Made by a program: the position numbers and the translations under genes. This document shows, one piece after another, positions 13,851-22,362 of a stretch of DNA of 64,000 nt. Location of the stretch: positions 1-64,000 of IMG/VR virus record IMGVR_UViG_3300047470_000212. One strand, 5' to 3'. The notes under the pieces are model-generated. The model was not told where the DNA came from. It saw only the letters and a program-made list of their open reading frames with translations, and did not search any database. Every line of letters starts with the position of its first letter. Within the stretch, counting starts at the first letter, position 1. This stretch comes from a virus.

Positions 13851-15908
13851 TCAGACGGTGGGGGCGTCGCCGTCGCAGCCGACGGCCAGCAGCAGGCCGT
13901 CCCAGTCGGCAGTGGCCCAGCCCCGGCCACCGGCCCAGTCGGCGCCCTCGGTGAAGGCCTGGCCGAGCAGGTCGTAGGCGTCGGCGATGTTCATCCGCTC
14001 GACGTCCTCACCGAGGCGCACCCAGACGAACAGCTCACGCAGGTGCGCGAGGAAATCAAAATCCGACTGGTGCGCAGCCTGGAAACGCTCAGCCATTCCG
14101 GCCGCGCCGCCCTCGTACATCCCCAGAGGATTCCGGTTCAGTTCCAACGAGGTCTCCCGCGCAGAAATCGACTCGGTGTTCTGCGGGGACGCGGTGACGG
14201 TTTCCGGTGCGCGGTGAACGGGGGTGAGGGTCACAACGTCCCCTTCGGGCTTCACGATGCACACGTAGCCCGTGCCGTCGTAGGACACCAGGGTGTCTCG
14301 CAACTGGGTGCGGACGGCGACGACGTCAGCCGCGTAGTCGGGGGTGACCTCCCGGGGCTCCTGCGAGCGGCCCAACTCCCGGCGCAGTTCGTAGACGTAG
14401 GCGCTCGCGGTGCTGTCGATGGCAGCGCGGGCGATGGTGGCGGCCTCCTCGTCGCTGCGCCACTGGGCGCCGGTTACGCGGGTGTGGTCGTGCTCCTCGA
14501 CGAGCGGGGCCTCCTCGGCCGCCTGCGGGGCCTCCTGGGGCTCCTCGGCCACCACGGGCGCGGGAGTCTCCACAACGGCCGGAGCGGGCGTCTGCGGGGC
14601 CTCCTCGACGACGGGCGCGGGGGTCTCCTCGACGGGAGCCACAGCGGGCGCCGCAACCTTCTTGCGGGGGGTGCTCTTCTTCTTCGGAGCGTCGATCTCG
14701 TACGCCTTGGGCTCCGGCACGGCGGTCTCGACCAGGGTGCAGCGGGTGAGGACGGTTGCCTTGATGCCCTGGTACTCGTCGTGCTCCTTGACGGTCCCCC
14801 GGAAGGTGACGCGCACGCCCGTGTTCTCGCCGAGGGCGTTGTTGGACGCGAACCACTTCACGATCACGCCGGACGTCTCGTCGCGGACCTGGTAGAGGGT
14901 GGTCGAGCCGTACAGGCCGTCGATGTAGCGGATGGACTCGACCATGCCCGTGAAGGTGATGCGGGAGCCCTTGATGCCTGCGGCCTTGTCGGGCGCGGTG
15001 CCGATCCACTCGGAGGGCTTCTCGCTGCGCGCCTTGCGGATGAGGGTCTGCTCGTTGAAGCGGGCCCACGCCTGCGGGGCGGAGACGAGGATGCCGAAGT
15101 TGCGCGAGGAAGCGCGCTTGCCACCCGCGATGGCCTTCAGGTTGAGGACGTACTCAGACGTGCCGCTGAAGTCGTCGGAGAGGATGAACGCGCGGATCTC
15201 GGCGGCCTTGTCCTTGGCCTCGGCAGCGAGCGGGCGCATGGCCTCGGCGAACTCGCGGTCCTGGCGGGCCTTGCCGGGGTTGATGGCGTTGCGCACGAGC
15301 TGCACGGTCGGGGTGGCGTGGTAGTCCTGGGAGCGGACGAAGCCGAAGGCCTTGGTGCACGCCCAGGCGTAGGCGAGGACGGTGTCAGTGGACACGTCGC
15401 GGTCGCCCCCGCCGAAGCCGTAGAACTCCTTCTCCTCGTCGTCGTCGGCCGGGGTGGAGGGCCACGAGATGCCGGTGTCCCAGCCGAGGAAGTCCTTGAT
15501 GCACTGGCGGCCGATCTGCTTCTCTTCGCCGGTCTCCTCGTTCTTGACGAGGAAGGTCTCACGGCGCATGCGGTCCTTGCGGCAGTGGTCGCAAGCGCCC
15601 TCGCGCAGGCCGTCGCGGTCGACGGAGTGGACGCCGGGCGCGGTGCGCACGATCAGGCCCGCGTTCTCGTCCCAGTCCAGGGTGGCGAGGAAGGTCCAGC
15701 CGTTGTGCTTGGGGGCCTCGCCCGTGAACTCGACGTCGTACATGATCTCGACGACCTCGAAGCCCATGTCGTCCTCGCTCTTCACCTCGACCTCGGTGAC
15801 GTTGAGGTCCAGGCGGCCGGACAGGCCCTTCTTCGACGCGCGGGCGTTGATCTTCTCGATCTTCTCCAGCGTGTTGGTGAGCTGGAAGTGGTCGATGCGA
15901 GCGGACAC
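13851..15908 (-). CDS. Large Cys-motif, OB-fold-like protein (685 aa)
   Basis: Residues ~1-90 form an alpha/beta domain. CDHCRKDRMRRETFLV ... IGRQCIKDFLG (about 105-145) looks like a treble-clef zinc finger of the kind found in actinophage nucleic-acid-binding proteins. Residues ~300-400 (GSRITFTGMVESI, GVRVTFRGTVKEH, ATVLTRCTLVE) look like an OB-fold. A Pro/Ala/Glu linker at ~415-490 precedes a helical C-terminal domain. DNA or RNA binding is likely; exact role unknown. GTG start, own promoter and terminator: a single-gene unit. Confidence 0.7.
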   Translation of the reverse strand: MSARIDHFQLTNTLEKIEKINARASKKGLSGRLDLNVTEVEVKSEDDMGFEVVEIMYDVEFTGEAPKHNGWTFLATLDWDENAGLIVRTAPGVHSVDRDGLREGACDHCRKDRMRRETFLVKNEETGEEKQIGRQCIKDFLGWDTGISWPSTPADDDEEKEFYGFGGGDRDVSTDTVLAYAWACTKAFGFVRSQDYHATPTVQLVRNAINPGKARQDREFAEAMRPLAAEAKDKAAEIRAFILSDDFSGTSEYVLNLKAIAGGKRASSRNFGILVSAPQAWARFNEQTLIRKARSEKPSEWIGTAPDKAAGIKGSRITFTGMVESIRYIDGLYGSTTLYQVRDETSGVIVKWFASNNALGENTGVRVTFRGTVKEHDEYQGIKATVLTRCTLVETAVPEPKAYEIDAPKKKSTPRKKVAAPAVAPVEETPAPVVEEAPQTPAPAVVETPAPVVAEEPQEAPQAAEEAPLVEEHDHTRVTGAQWRSDEEAATIARAAIDSTASAYVYELRRELGRSQEPREVTPDYAADVVAVRTQLRDTLVSYDGTGYVCIVKPEGDVVTLTPVHRAPETVTASPQNTESISARETSLELNRNPLGMYEGGAAGMAERFQAAHQSDFDFLAHLRELFVWVRLGEDVERMNIADAYDLLGQAFTEGADWAGGRGWATADWDGLLLAVGCDGDAPTV

Positions 15909-15946
15909 GGGAGCCTCCTGATGCGGAGCGGTTGTTGACGGGCACG

Positions 15947-15975
15947 ACCTTACGGAGGTGCTTACCGCTTGTCAA
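15947..15975 (-). promoter_or_regulatory. Sigma70-like promoter for 15908 gene
   Basis: TTGACA (15975-15970), 17 bp, TAAGGT (15952-15947). Confidence 0.75.
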
Positions 15976-16019
15976 TCGCTTCCGCGCAGCGGCTTTCCAT
16001 GGTTCTATGTGCAGACACG

Positions 16020-16060
16020 AAAGGCCCCCACCGGCCAGCTCGACGCGGTGGGGGCCTTTT
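16020..16060 (-). terminator. Strong terminator after 16074-16535, copy 2
   Basis: AAAGGCCCCCACCG / CGGTGGGGGCCTTTT; stem, loop start and the downstream GCATGCCCGGGG are shared with 13798-13838. Confidence 0.85.
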
Positions 16061-16073
16061 GCATGCCCGGGGC

Positions 16074-16535
16074 CTACTCGGCCTTGTAGAGGGCGCCTCG
16101 GATGTTGCGGCGCAGGAGGCGGTACAGGACGGACCAGCCGGTCTTCTTGTCCGGCGGGGCCGGGAGGCCGTGGTCGGCTTCCCAGGCCGCCTGCACTCGC
16201 CGGATCAGGGCGTTCCACTGGTTGCCGTCGATGAGCGGTGCGCAGGTTCCGCAGGCCATCCAGTCGCCCTCGTAGCCCTGCATCTTCCCGCTGGCCGGAC
16301 TACGGCCCGCCAGGAAATCCGCCACCGGCAGAACCCACTTTTCCGATACGAGATCGTCGTTGCAGAAGTCGCAGCGGCCCAGGACTTTTCCGTCCTCGGG
16401 TTTCACGGGAATTGCCTTGTGGCCGGAGAGGGAATCCTGCTCGTGGTGCTCCCAGGTCTCCTCCCCCGTACCCTTCGCAACGTTCCGCTCCAGGGGGCGC
16501 TTGCAGACCTTGCAGACCATCGGTGGGGTACTCAC
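16074..16535 (-). CDS. Zinc-ribbon-like protein (153 aa)
   Basis: Three CxxC knuckles: CKVC (residue 8), CDFC (about 55) and CGTC (about 95), consistent with one or two zinc ribbons. Function unknown; nucleic-acid binding is plausible. GTG start in a GTGA overlap with the upstream stop. Confidence 0.7.
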   Translation of the reverse strand: MSTPPMVCKVCKRPLERNVAKGTGEETWEHHEQDSLSGHKAIPVKPEDGKVLGRCDFCNDDLVSEKWVLPVADFLAGRSPASGKMQGYEGDWMACGTCAPLIDGNQWNALIRRVQAAWEADHGLPAPPDKKTGWSVLYRLLRRNIRGALYKAE

Positions 16536-17134
16536 TGGGCGATCTCCTGCCCCGGGGAGAGGATGCGGAACCCGGTGCCGTCGTCGGCCGCCAGCTCGTG
16601 GCCGTCCTCCATGTCGGTGATGTGCGCGGCCAGCTCGCCGTAGCGCAGTCCGTGACGCTGCATCTCGTTGGTGAGGGTGCCCCAGGCCGCATCGTGGGCG
16701 GTGTCGGCGGTGCGCACCGTGCGCCACACCGTGCCCTCGTGGCGGTCCTTGATCTGCGCCCAGTAGGACGTGGCCTTGTCGGTGGCGTTGTCCAGGTACC
16801 AGTTCTTCAGGTCCGCGAAGAAGAGGGCCGTGGGGTCCGAGCTGTCCGGGTCGGGGAACTTCTGCTCGTGGCTGTCGCACAGCAGGGCGACGACCTGCTT
16901 GCGGGTGAGCCGGAGGTTGTAGGTCGGCTCCTCCGCCTTCTCCTCGACGGTGACGCGGAAGGTGCGGGTGGCGTCGGTGCCGGTGCCGTCGTTGACCAGG
17001 ACGTCCAGAGCCCAGGGGCCGCTCGCCTCCGGGTTGACGAAGTCGACGTTCAGCACGTCCTCCGTGCGCAGGCTCGGGCGGGCCGGGCTGGAGAGCATGT
17101 CGCCGATCAGCTTGCGAAGACCGAGAAGGTTCAT
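16532..17134 (-). CDS. Unknown protein (200 aa)
   Basis: Not recognised. Helical N-terminus, beta-rich middle, acidic C-terminus. First gene after the promoter at 17177-17205, followed by the zinc-ribbon gene. Confidence 0.75.
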   Translation of the reverse strand: MNLLGLRKLIGDMLSSPARPSLRTEDVLNVDFVNPEASGPWALDVLVNDGTGTDATRTFRVTVEEKAEEPTYNLRLTRKQVVALLCDSHEQKFPDPDSSDPTALFFADLKNWYLDNATDKATSYWAQIKDRHEGTVWRTVRTADTAHDAAWGTLTNEMQRHGLRYGELAAHITDMEDGHELAADDGTGFRILSPGQEIAQ

Positions 17135-17176
17135 CTTTCGCTCCTTGTCAGGGCGGGGTGGTTGGTGACAGGGACG

Positions 17177-17205
17177 AACCTAGTCACAGCAATACGTGTT
17201 GTCAA
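17177..17205 (-). promoter_or_regulatory. Sigma70-like promoter for 17134 gene
   Basis: TTGACA (17205-17200), 17 bp, TAGGTT (17182-17177). Confidence 0.75.
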
Positions 17206-17219
17206 GCGCTATCGTGAAT

Positions 17220-17441
17220 CTACTTGGCAGCGGTGTGCTTGCGCTGGACGATGCGACCCTTGGGCTTCGGCTGCTCGACCTCCGGATCCCAGTTCGGCGG
17301 GAAGACGGGGACGATCACGACGTCGCTCATCTCCGGTTCGAGCTGCCGCTTGCGGTCCTCGGCGCTCGGCCGGTCGTAGCTCACGACGGACACCTTCCGG
17401 TGACCGTTGGCGTCGGTCCACAGGACCTTGAAGTTCTCCAC
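17220..17441 (-). CDS. Unknown small protein (73 aa)
   Basis: GTG start with TAGGAG upstream, where TAG is the previous stop. Pro-rich C-terminal half with a basic end (RIVQRKHTAAK). Function unknown. Confidence 0.65.
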   Translation of the reverse strand: MENFKVLWTDANGHRKVSVVSYDRPSAEDRKRQLEPEMSDVVIVPVFPPNWDPEVEQPKPKGRIVQRKHTAAK

Positions 17442-17450
17442 GAGGTGCTC

Positions 17451-17981
17451 CTAGTCGCCGAGCTGCTTGTGGCCCTGCGCGTGCAGCACCCTGTCGAGCA
17501 TCTGGATAGCGGAGTTGGCTTCGTATGTGGGGATGAGGCACTCGACCTGGCCGTAGAGCATCAGGCGCACCGTCTCGATCCCGGTCTCTTCGTCCTCGGT
17601 GACCTTCCACCCGGAGATGGCATCGGTCTTGCCGAGGTCTTCAAGGATCTTGATGGACTCCCCGGTGAGCCCGCCCGAGAGGGTGGCGATCAGGAGGGGG
17701 ACGGTGTCCTCTTCCATGATCCAGACGCTCTTCTCGCCCTCACCGTCCTGGGCGACGAGTCCCACGCACTTGTCCGGCCGCCCGGCGACCTGGACGTACT
17801 GGGCTCCACTCAGGTCGCGGGCGACGAACGGCTTCTTCGGTTCCCTGCTCCGCTCGATCTCGTGATTGTTCACGGCCAGGTCGCAGACCGCGAGCAGCAG
17901 CTCGTCGGCGCGGGGCCGATCGAAACCAGCCTCCAGCATGGCGTCCAGGGCCTTGTCGTAGGCGGTCGGTTCGTAGGTCAC
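17451..17981 (-). CDS. Unknown acidic protein (176 aa)
   Basis: Not recognised. GTG start at 17981 with CAGGAG six bases away. Helical N-terminus, then alternating strands and helices. Second gene of the unit from the promoter at 18274-18302. Confidence 0.7.
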   Translation of the reverse strand: MTYEPTAYDKALDAMLEAGFDRPRADELLLAVCDLAVNNHEIERSREPKKPFVARDLSGAQYVQVAGRPDKCVGLVAQDGEGEKSVWIMEEDTVPLLIATLSGGLTGESIKILEDLGKTDAISGWKVTEDEETGIETVRLMLYGQVECLIPTYEANSAIQMLDRVLHAQGHKQLGD

Positions 17982-17994
17982 AATGTGCTCCTGA

Positions 17995-18234
17995 TCAGAC
18001 GAGAGTGGTGGCGTTGGCGACGCGCGGGCATCCCTGGGAAATGTAGTCCTGCCAACTGACAATGTTGTTCCGCGTGGCCTGGATACGGGTCATGAGGAGT
18101 CGCTGCCTGCGCGCCGTCTTCTCGGCCGTCCAGCGCTTCTCCAGGGCCGACAGCTCACGCTTGCGAAGCCTGATCAGCTTGCGTGCTGCGGTCTTGCGCT
18201 CGTCGAGCTGGTGGGAACGGAACGGGCTGGGCAT
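17995..18234 (-). CDS. Small very basic helical protein (79 aa)
   Basis: Arg/Lys-rich helices (RKLIRLRKRELSALEKRW) suggest nucleic-acid binding or a coiled coil. GGAGGAG before the ATG. Family unknown. Confidence 0.7.
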   Translation of the reverse strand: MPSPFRSHQLDERKTAARKLIRLRKRELSALEKRWTAEKTARRQRLLMTRIQATRNNIVSWQDYISQGCPRVANATTLV

Positions 18235-18273
18235 CTTCGCGGCTCCTCCTGGTGTGGGGTGCTTGCAGGAGAA

Positions 18274-18302
18274 ACGCTAAGGGGACCGCCTGGTGGTGTC
18301 AA
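18274..18302 (-). promoter_or_regulatory. Sigma70-like promoter for 18234 gene
   Basis: TTGACA (18302-18297), 17 bp, TAGCGT (18279-18274), interleaved with the terminator of the previous gene. Confidence 0.7.
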
Positions 18303-18312
18303 GCGGTCCCCT
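18280..18312 (-). terminator. Terminator overlapping the next promoter
   Basis: AGGGGACCGC / GCGGTCCCCT stem whose right arm abuts the -35. Termination of 18327-18659 and the start of the next unit share the same bases. Confidence 0.7.
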
Positions 18313-18326
18313 GATATTGCTTGCGT

Positions 18327-18659
18327 TTACTTGTTGAGCATCTGCTCGGTCTCGTCTACCGTCTCGGCGACGGTGCCGAAGGCGTCCGTCCAGGCAGCGT
18401 TCACGGCCTCGTAGGGCAGCGGGTGATCGGCCAGGTTGACGCCGGGCGGTACGGGCCCGTCATAGGCGAAGGTGCCGTCCAGGGGCTCCCACTTCAGCCT
18501 GGCCTCGCCCAGCTCCTCGTTGAAGCGTGCGGAGTGCTGGCGGGCCAGCTCGGCGACCAGGGCGGGAGAGGGGCTGTCGTAGCCGCACTGGGAGGAGAGG
18601 AAGTCCGTCCACTCCTGCTGCAAGGTCGGGTAGTCGAAGCCGGGGAGCTGGTGGTTCAC
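18327..18659 (-). CDS. Unknown acidic protein (110 aa)
   Basis: Not recognised. Helical and acidic with several Trp. GTG start after CACACCAGGAGG. Confidence 0.7.
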   Translation of the reverse strand: MNHQLPGFDYPTLQQEWTDFLSSQCGYDSPSPALVAELARQHSARFNEELGEARLKWEPLDGTFAYDGPVPPGVNLADHPLPYEAVNAAWTDAFGTVAETVDETEQMLNK

Positions 18660-18693
18660 GGGTACCTCCTGGTGTGGGGTGCTGGTGTGGTGG

Positions 18694-18858
18694 CTAGACC
18701 TGACGGGCGTTGATCACCGGGCCGACGGCAGCGCTCCCGTCGATGCGGCGGGTGTCGTCCTTGGGCGCCCAGTAGTGGCCCTTGTAGACGTGGCCCGGGT
18801 AACCCTCTTCGGTCTTCTTCAGGTGCCCCTCGAAGCTGCGGGCTCCGCACTTGCACAT
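18694..18858 (-). CDS. Small Cys/His protein (54 aa)
   Basis: Starts MCKCGARSFEGHLKK, a CxC-type metal ligand set, then basic residues. Possibly a mini zinc protein. GAGGAG lies in the end of the preceding gene. Confidence 0.6.
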   Translation of the reverse strand: MCKCGARSFEGHLKKTEEGYPGHVYKGHYWAPKDDTRRIDGSAAVGPVINARQV

Positions 18859-18860
18859 GA

Positions 18861-19259
18861 TCAGTTCTCCTCGTCCTCGATCAGCATGATGATCTGGGTC
18901 TCGGTCAGGAAGCGCTTCGCGGCCTCCTGCGTCAGGTGCTGGTGGACGCCATACAGGCCGGACTGCTGGGAGCGGTAGCTGAGCAACCAATCGGTCAGGC
19001 TCTTGCGCTGGTCCTCGATGCGGTCCAGGACCTTGTCGTCGTCGAACGGGCTGTCACCGTTGGCGTCCAGGCTCAGCTTCTCGGAGTAGGCGTTGGCGAC
19101 GGCTCGCAGCTCCATGAACTTCTCGAAGTCCATCACCGAGTCGACGCGGTTGGGGCCGGTCTCCAGCTTCTGCCGAAGGCTTTCGGCGAAGCCGAGGTAC
19201 GCGGTGTGCGCGCTCTTGGCGTAGGTGCGGACGCCTCGGATGGCCATGGCCTGGTTCAT
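18861..19259 (-). CDS. Unknown helical protein (132 aa)
   Basis: Not recognised. Nearly all alpha-helix by composition, ending in LTETQIIMLIEDEEN. Coupled to the downstream small Cys/His gene. Confidence 0.7.
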   Translation of the reverse strand: MNQAMAIRGVRTYAKSAHTAYLGFAESLRQKLETGPNRVDSVMDFEKFMELRAVANAYSEKLSLDANGDSPFDDDKVLDRIEDQRKSLTDWLLSYRSQQSGLYGVHQHLTQEAAKRFLTETQIIMLIEDEEN

Positions 19260-19264
19260 GGTCG

Positions 19265-19408
19265 CTACTCCTGGTCTCGTATCGCTGCGTGCTTGGCAGT
19301 CTTGCGGGTGCGCTGCTTGCGCGGGCGGGAATCGTGACCTCCGGCCGCTCCGCTGCGCCGACGTTCCTGGACGGCGCGGATGTGCTCGGGGTCCTGCTGG
19401 GCGTTCAT
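19265..19408 (-). CDS. Short basic protein (47 aa)
   Basis: ATG at 19408 after CCGGAGGCACAC. The product is strongly basic (RAVQERRRSG, RPRKQRTRKTAKH). Too short to assign; likely nucleic-acid or ribosome binding. It lies directly before the 18861-19259 gene. Confidence 0.6.
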   Translation of the reverse strand: MNAQQDPEHIRAVQERRRSGAAGGHDSRPRKQRTRKTAKHAAIRDQE

Positions 19409-19421
19409 GTGTGCCTCCGGG

Positions 19422-19462
19422 GCCGTAGGGAAGTTCCCAGGTTACGGGTTCTTCCCTACGGC
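19422..19462 (-). terminator. Terminator after 19476-20333
   Basis: 12-bp arms GCCGTAGGGAAG / CTTCCCTACGGC. Confidence 0.8.
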
Positions 19463-19475
19463 TTCAGAGTTACGT

Positions 19476-20333
19476 CTACCTGCGGCGGGCTGCGCGCTTC
19501 TTGGCCTCGTCGATGACCACCTCGGCGGTCTTGCCCTCCTTGTGGGCGATGGCCTCGGCAACCTTGTTCACGTCGCGGTGGGTGCCGTTGTTGCCGCGCC
19601 AGGCCTCGTACTGGTCGGCCAGCCAGGAGCGGGCGGCGGCCAGGGTCGCGATGGTCTGGAAGCGGTCGTGCGCGGGCTCGGTGACGAGGCCGTTCCGCGT
19701 CTGGCGCTGACGCTCGGGGACGCGCCAGTCGAAGACCTCAAGCGGGCTGCCGTCGGGGTTGGCGATGGCCTTGGCGGCCTTCTTCGCCTCGCGCTCGGCC
19801 TTCTTGGCTTCACGCTCCAGGCGGGCGGCCTTGCGCTCCGGCGCCTCCAGCTTCGTCTTCTGCTTGAGGATGTCGACCGGGGCCCACGGGAAGCAGACGG
19901 TGCACGCCTTCTCGCCCGCCAGCACGACCAGGTCCTCGGCCGACATGCCGGACTGCTCGACCAGCCAGGCGTACCGGGTGGTGGGGAAGCAGGTGTCGCA
20001 GTGCTCATCCTTGTGGACGTGACCGTTGCTGTTGTCGACCAGGTAGTACCGGGTCCAGCGGCGGTCGTTGTACTGCGCCTCGCGGGGGTACACCTCGGCG
20101 TCAAGGATTTCCCAGATGCGCTTCTGGAGGGCTTCGATCTCGGCGACCAGCTTGGCGCGGTTCTCCGGCGAGTGGGCCGGGAGCATGGACTGGTAGGAGC
20201 CGGGCTCGACCGCGTCGATACGGGACACCGTGGCGGTGAGGCGGTGCTGCTGGCTGGTCAGGTCGGCGATCTTGCCGTAGGCACCGAGGAGCGCGGTGTC
20301 GATCTCGACCGGGGTGGCGGTGGTGAGGTCCAT
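19476..20333 (-). CDS. Unknown protein with zinc-like Cys/His motifs (285 aa)
   Basis: N-terminal ~80 residues form a coiled coil. The centre holds VHKDEHCDTCF and KACTVCFPW, a CxxC pair set likely to bind zinc. A Lys/Glu/Ala helix follows (EREAKKAEREAKKAAKA), then a conserved-looking C-terminal domain. I recall similar proteins in other actinophages without known function. Own promoter (20374-20402) and terminator: a single-gene unit. Confidence 0.7.
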   Translation of the reverse strand: MDLTTATPVEIDTALLGAYGKIADLTSQQHRLTATVSRIDAVEPGSYQSMLPAHSPENRAKLVAEIEALQKRIWEILDAEVYPREAQYNDRRWTRYYLVDNSNGHVHKDEHCDTCFPTTRYAWLVEQSGMSAEDLVVLAGEKACTVCFPWAPVDILKQKTKLEAPERKAARLEREAKKAEREAKKAAKAIANPDGSPLEVFDWRVPERQRQTRNGLVTEPAHDRFQTIATLAAARSWLADQYEAWRGNNGTHRDVNKVAEAIAHKEGKTAEVVIDEAKKRAARRR

Positions 20334-20373
20334 CGTGTGCCTCCTGTTGTGGAGCGGTTGGTGACAGGTAGAA

Positions 20374-20402
20374 CTCTACGGAGGGCCCTACCCCTTGTCA
20401 AG
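20374..20402 (-). promoter_or_regulatory. Sigma70-like promoter inside end of upstream gene
   Basis: TTGACA (20402-20397), 17 bp, TAGAGT (20379-20374). The -35 overlaps the last codons of the 20388-20723 gene. Confidence 0.75.
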
Positions 20403-20723
20403 CGAAATCGGGTTACCGCTTGCGTCGATGTACTGCTCGATCTCGTAGCCCATGTTCAGGCTGTTCACGCGCTTCGCACCGATCGACTTCACGCGCAGTT
20501 CCAGGCGGGTGGTCCAGTCCGCTACCGCGTCCGGGGAGATCGGGCCGACGTTGCACTGGCGCAGCCACAGGATGGGGTCGAAGCGGTCGCTCGTGCCGGT
20601 GAGGGCGTCAGCGATGTTGAAGGCGATGTTGCGGCGCGCGTTGAAGTCCTGGTCGTCTGAGTCGGCGAGGGCGGCGGACAGGGTCTCGTAGTCGCTGCGG
20701 CTCATGTTGCGGGGCGCGGGCAT
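20388..20723 (-). CDS. Unknown protein (111 aa)
   Basis: Not recognised. Soluble, mixed charge. Leader CCGCACCAGGAGGAG. Its 3' end doubles as the promoter for the next gene. Confidence 0.7.
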   Translation of the reverse strand: MPAPRNMSRSDYETLSAALADSDDQDFNARRNIAFNIADALTGTSDRFDPILWLRQCNVGPISPDAVADWTTRLELRVKSIGAKRVNSLNMGYEIEQYIDASGNPISLDKG

Positions 20724-20763
20724 GGCGGGCTCCTCCTGGTGCGGGGATGAATGGTCGCGGGAA

Positions 20764-20810
20764 GCGTACGGGCCGCCCGGCTCAGGTGTCGAGTCGGACG
20801 GCCCGTACGC
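20764..20810 (-). terminator. Terminator after 20827-21057
   Basis: 12-bp arms GCGTACGGGCCG / CGGCCCGTACGC. Confidence 0.8.
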
Positions 20811-20826
20811 AGGGGGTGCGTAAGGA

Positions 20827-21057
20827 TCACGCGGCGGGGCGCTCCAGGTAGTACCACAGGCCGCTGTTCACCTGGACTGTGTAGCGGGCGCCGTCGGCGG
20901 ACTCGACCAGCCGAGCCTTGGGGTAGGTCGCCAGGGCCTGCCAGGCGCGGTCGGCGTCCACGGGGACCATCTCGCTACCGTTGTAGACACGGCAGGCGGT
21001 GAAGTCGGCCTTGATGGCTGCGATCTTCTTCGTGGCGGTGCGGGCGATGGTGCGCAT
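20827..21057 (-). CDS. Unknown small protein (76 aa)
   Basis: ATG at 21057 with TAGGAG eight bases upstream. Basic N-terminus, then YTVQVNSGLWYYLERPAA. Function unknown. Confidence 0.65.
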   Translation of the reverse strand: MRTIARTATKKIAAIKADFTACRVYNGSEMVPVDADRAWQALATYPKARLVESADGARYTVQVNSGLWYYLERPAA

Positions 21058-21076
21058 GCTGGGGTCTCCTAGGGTC

Positions 21077-21931
21077 TCAGGCGGCGAGGGAGGTGCGCTG
21101 GCCACCGAGGGCCTTGGCGCTGCCCAGGCGGGCGGACTGGCCCGCGTTGTCACCGGCCACACGGGCGGCGGTGCTGTACGCGGTGGTGCGGCTGGAGCCC
21201 TTCCAGGAGCCCTTGGCGGTGGACGCCTTCGCGTAGTAGGCGCCGATCTCCTTCTTCTTGTCGAAGAGGACCAGTTCGGCGGTCACCTCGATCTCGTACT
21301 CCACGCCGTTCTCGCCCGTGGTGGGCAGGGTGTAGACGTTCTCCTTGGCCGCCTCCAGGGCCTCGCGGCGGGCGTCCCACAGGCGGGAGGAGATTCGCCG
21401 GGTGAAGGCGTCGTAGAAGTTGGCGCGGGCGGTGCGTCCGTCCAGCGAGCGCTCTTCCAGGTCCTTGTAGGTGCCCCAGGCGTCGCGCTTGGTCACCTGC
21501 CGCAGGACCTTCTCCTGCTTGTACTCGCCGGTCTTCAGCCAGGCGTTGGCGGCCTCGGTCATCTGGTACAGCAGGGAGGCGTACAGGACCTCGACGACCT
21601 CGATGTCCGACGGCATGCCGAAGGCGATCACGAAGGTGGAGTTCATCGCGATGTTGACCTTGACGTCGTTGTTGTCCGCGATGGCGATGAACAGGTTCAC
21701 CAAGCGGGCGTTGTTGTTCTTGCGGGGCTGGCCAATGGTGATGTGCTTGTGGGTCGGCTGCTCGCGCTGCTCCTTCTTCGCGGTGTGCTGCCGGGCCACG
21801 GCGAGGTCGATGCTGCCGAGGGTGGCCAGGGACTGCGCCTTCTTCATGTAGGTCGCGGCTTCCTCGGGGGTCGAGGCGTTCTCGGCCTTGGCGAGGATCT
21901 TGGCCAGCTTGTCGAGCATGCGGTCAGCCAT
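21077..21931 (-). CDS. DUF2786 domain protein (284 aa)
   Basis: The first 45 residues (LDKLAKILAKAENASTPEEA, then AATYMKKAQSLATLGSID) match the DUF2786 helical domain. The rest is alpha/beta with LWDARREALEAAKEN and a Ser/Thr-rich C-terminus. The family occurs in actinobacteria and their phages; function unknown. Promoter at 21971-21999, leader CAACCGCCCCCGCAACAGGA. Confidence 0.7.
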   Translation of the reverse strand: MADRMLDKLAKILAKAENASTPEEAATYMKKAQSLATLGSIDLAVARQHTAKKEQREQPTHKHITIGQPRKNNNARLVNLFIAIADNNDVKVNIAMNSTFVIAFGMPSDIEVVEVLYASLLYQMTEAANAWLKTGEYKQEKVLRQVTKRDAWGTYKDLEERSLDGRTARANFYDAFTRRISSRLWDARREALEAAKENVYTLPTTGENGVEYEIEVTAELVLFDKKKEIGAYYAKASTAKGSWKGSSRTTAYSTAARVAGDNAGQSARLGSAKALGGQRTSLAA

Positions 21932-21970
21932 CGTGGGCTCCTCCTGTTGCGGGGGCGGTTGATGAGGTAG

Positions 21971-21999
21971 AACTTACGGGTTTCGGTATTGCTTGTCAA
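21971..21999 (-). promoter_or_regulatory. Sigma70-like promoter for DUF2786 gene
   Basis: TTGACA (21999-21994), 17 bp, TAAGTT (21976-21971). Confidence 0.75.
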
Positions 22000-22013
22000 G
22001 CAATTCTCTGGAC

Positions 22014-22352
22014 TTACTTGCGAGGCTGTCCACCGCTGGGGATGCCGACCACGCGCTTCCCCTGGCGGTAGTCCCAGGTCTGCTCGTGGACGCGGTCGGC
22101 CTCGAACTCGTCGTAGGTCTCCTGCACGGCCTTGATGACGTCCAGGACGGTGTCGTACGGGCCGCCGGAGCGGGTGGTCAGACGCGGCGCCGAGATGTCG
22201 AAGTGCCAGCCGACGTCGTCGGCCGTGATGTCGTCCTCGGTGCCGAACTCGACCACGGCGTCCTCACCCACGCGCCAGATGGACCCGAGGGAGCCAAAAC
22301 GGTCGGTGACCTGGAGGTTGTCCGGGTCGTCAGTGGTCTTGAAGGTCAGCAT
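22014..22352 (-). CDS. Unknown acidic protein (112 aa)
   Basis: Not recognised. Beta-rich N-terminal half, ending GIPSGGQPRK. Follows the HEIAHH gene by 10 bp with GAAAGG as ribosome site. Confidence 0.65.
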   Translation of the reverse strand: MLTFKTTDDPDNLQVTDRFGSLGSIWRVGEDAVVEFGTEDDITADDVGWHFDISAPRLTTRSGGPYDTVLDVIKAVQETYDEFEADRVHEQTWDYRQGKRVVGIPSGGQPRK

Positions 22353-22362
22353 GTGGTGCCTT

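Noticed and set aside
19568-20104. Alternative minus-strand frame (178 aa) within 19476-20333
   Set aside because: Arg/Pro/Ser/Thr-rich shadow frame; the other frame has CxxC motifs, a ribosome site and a promoter.
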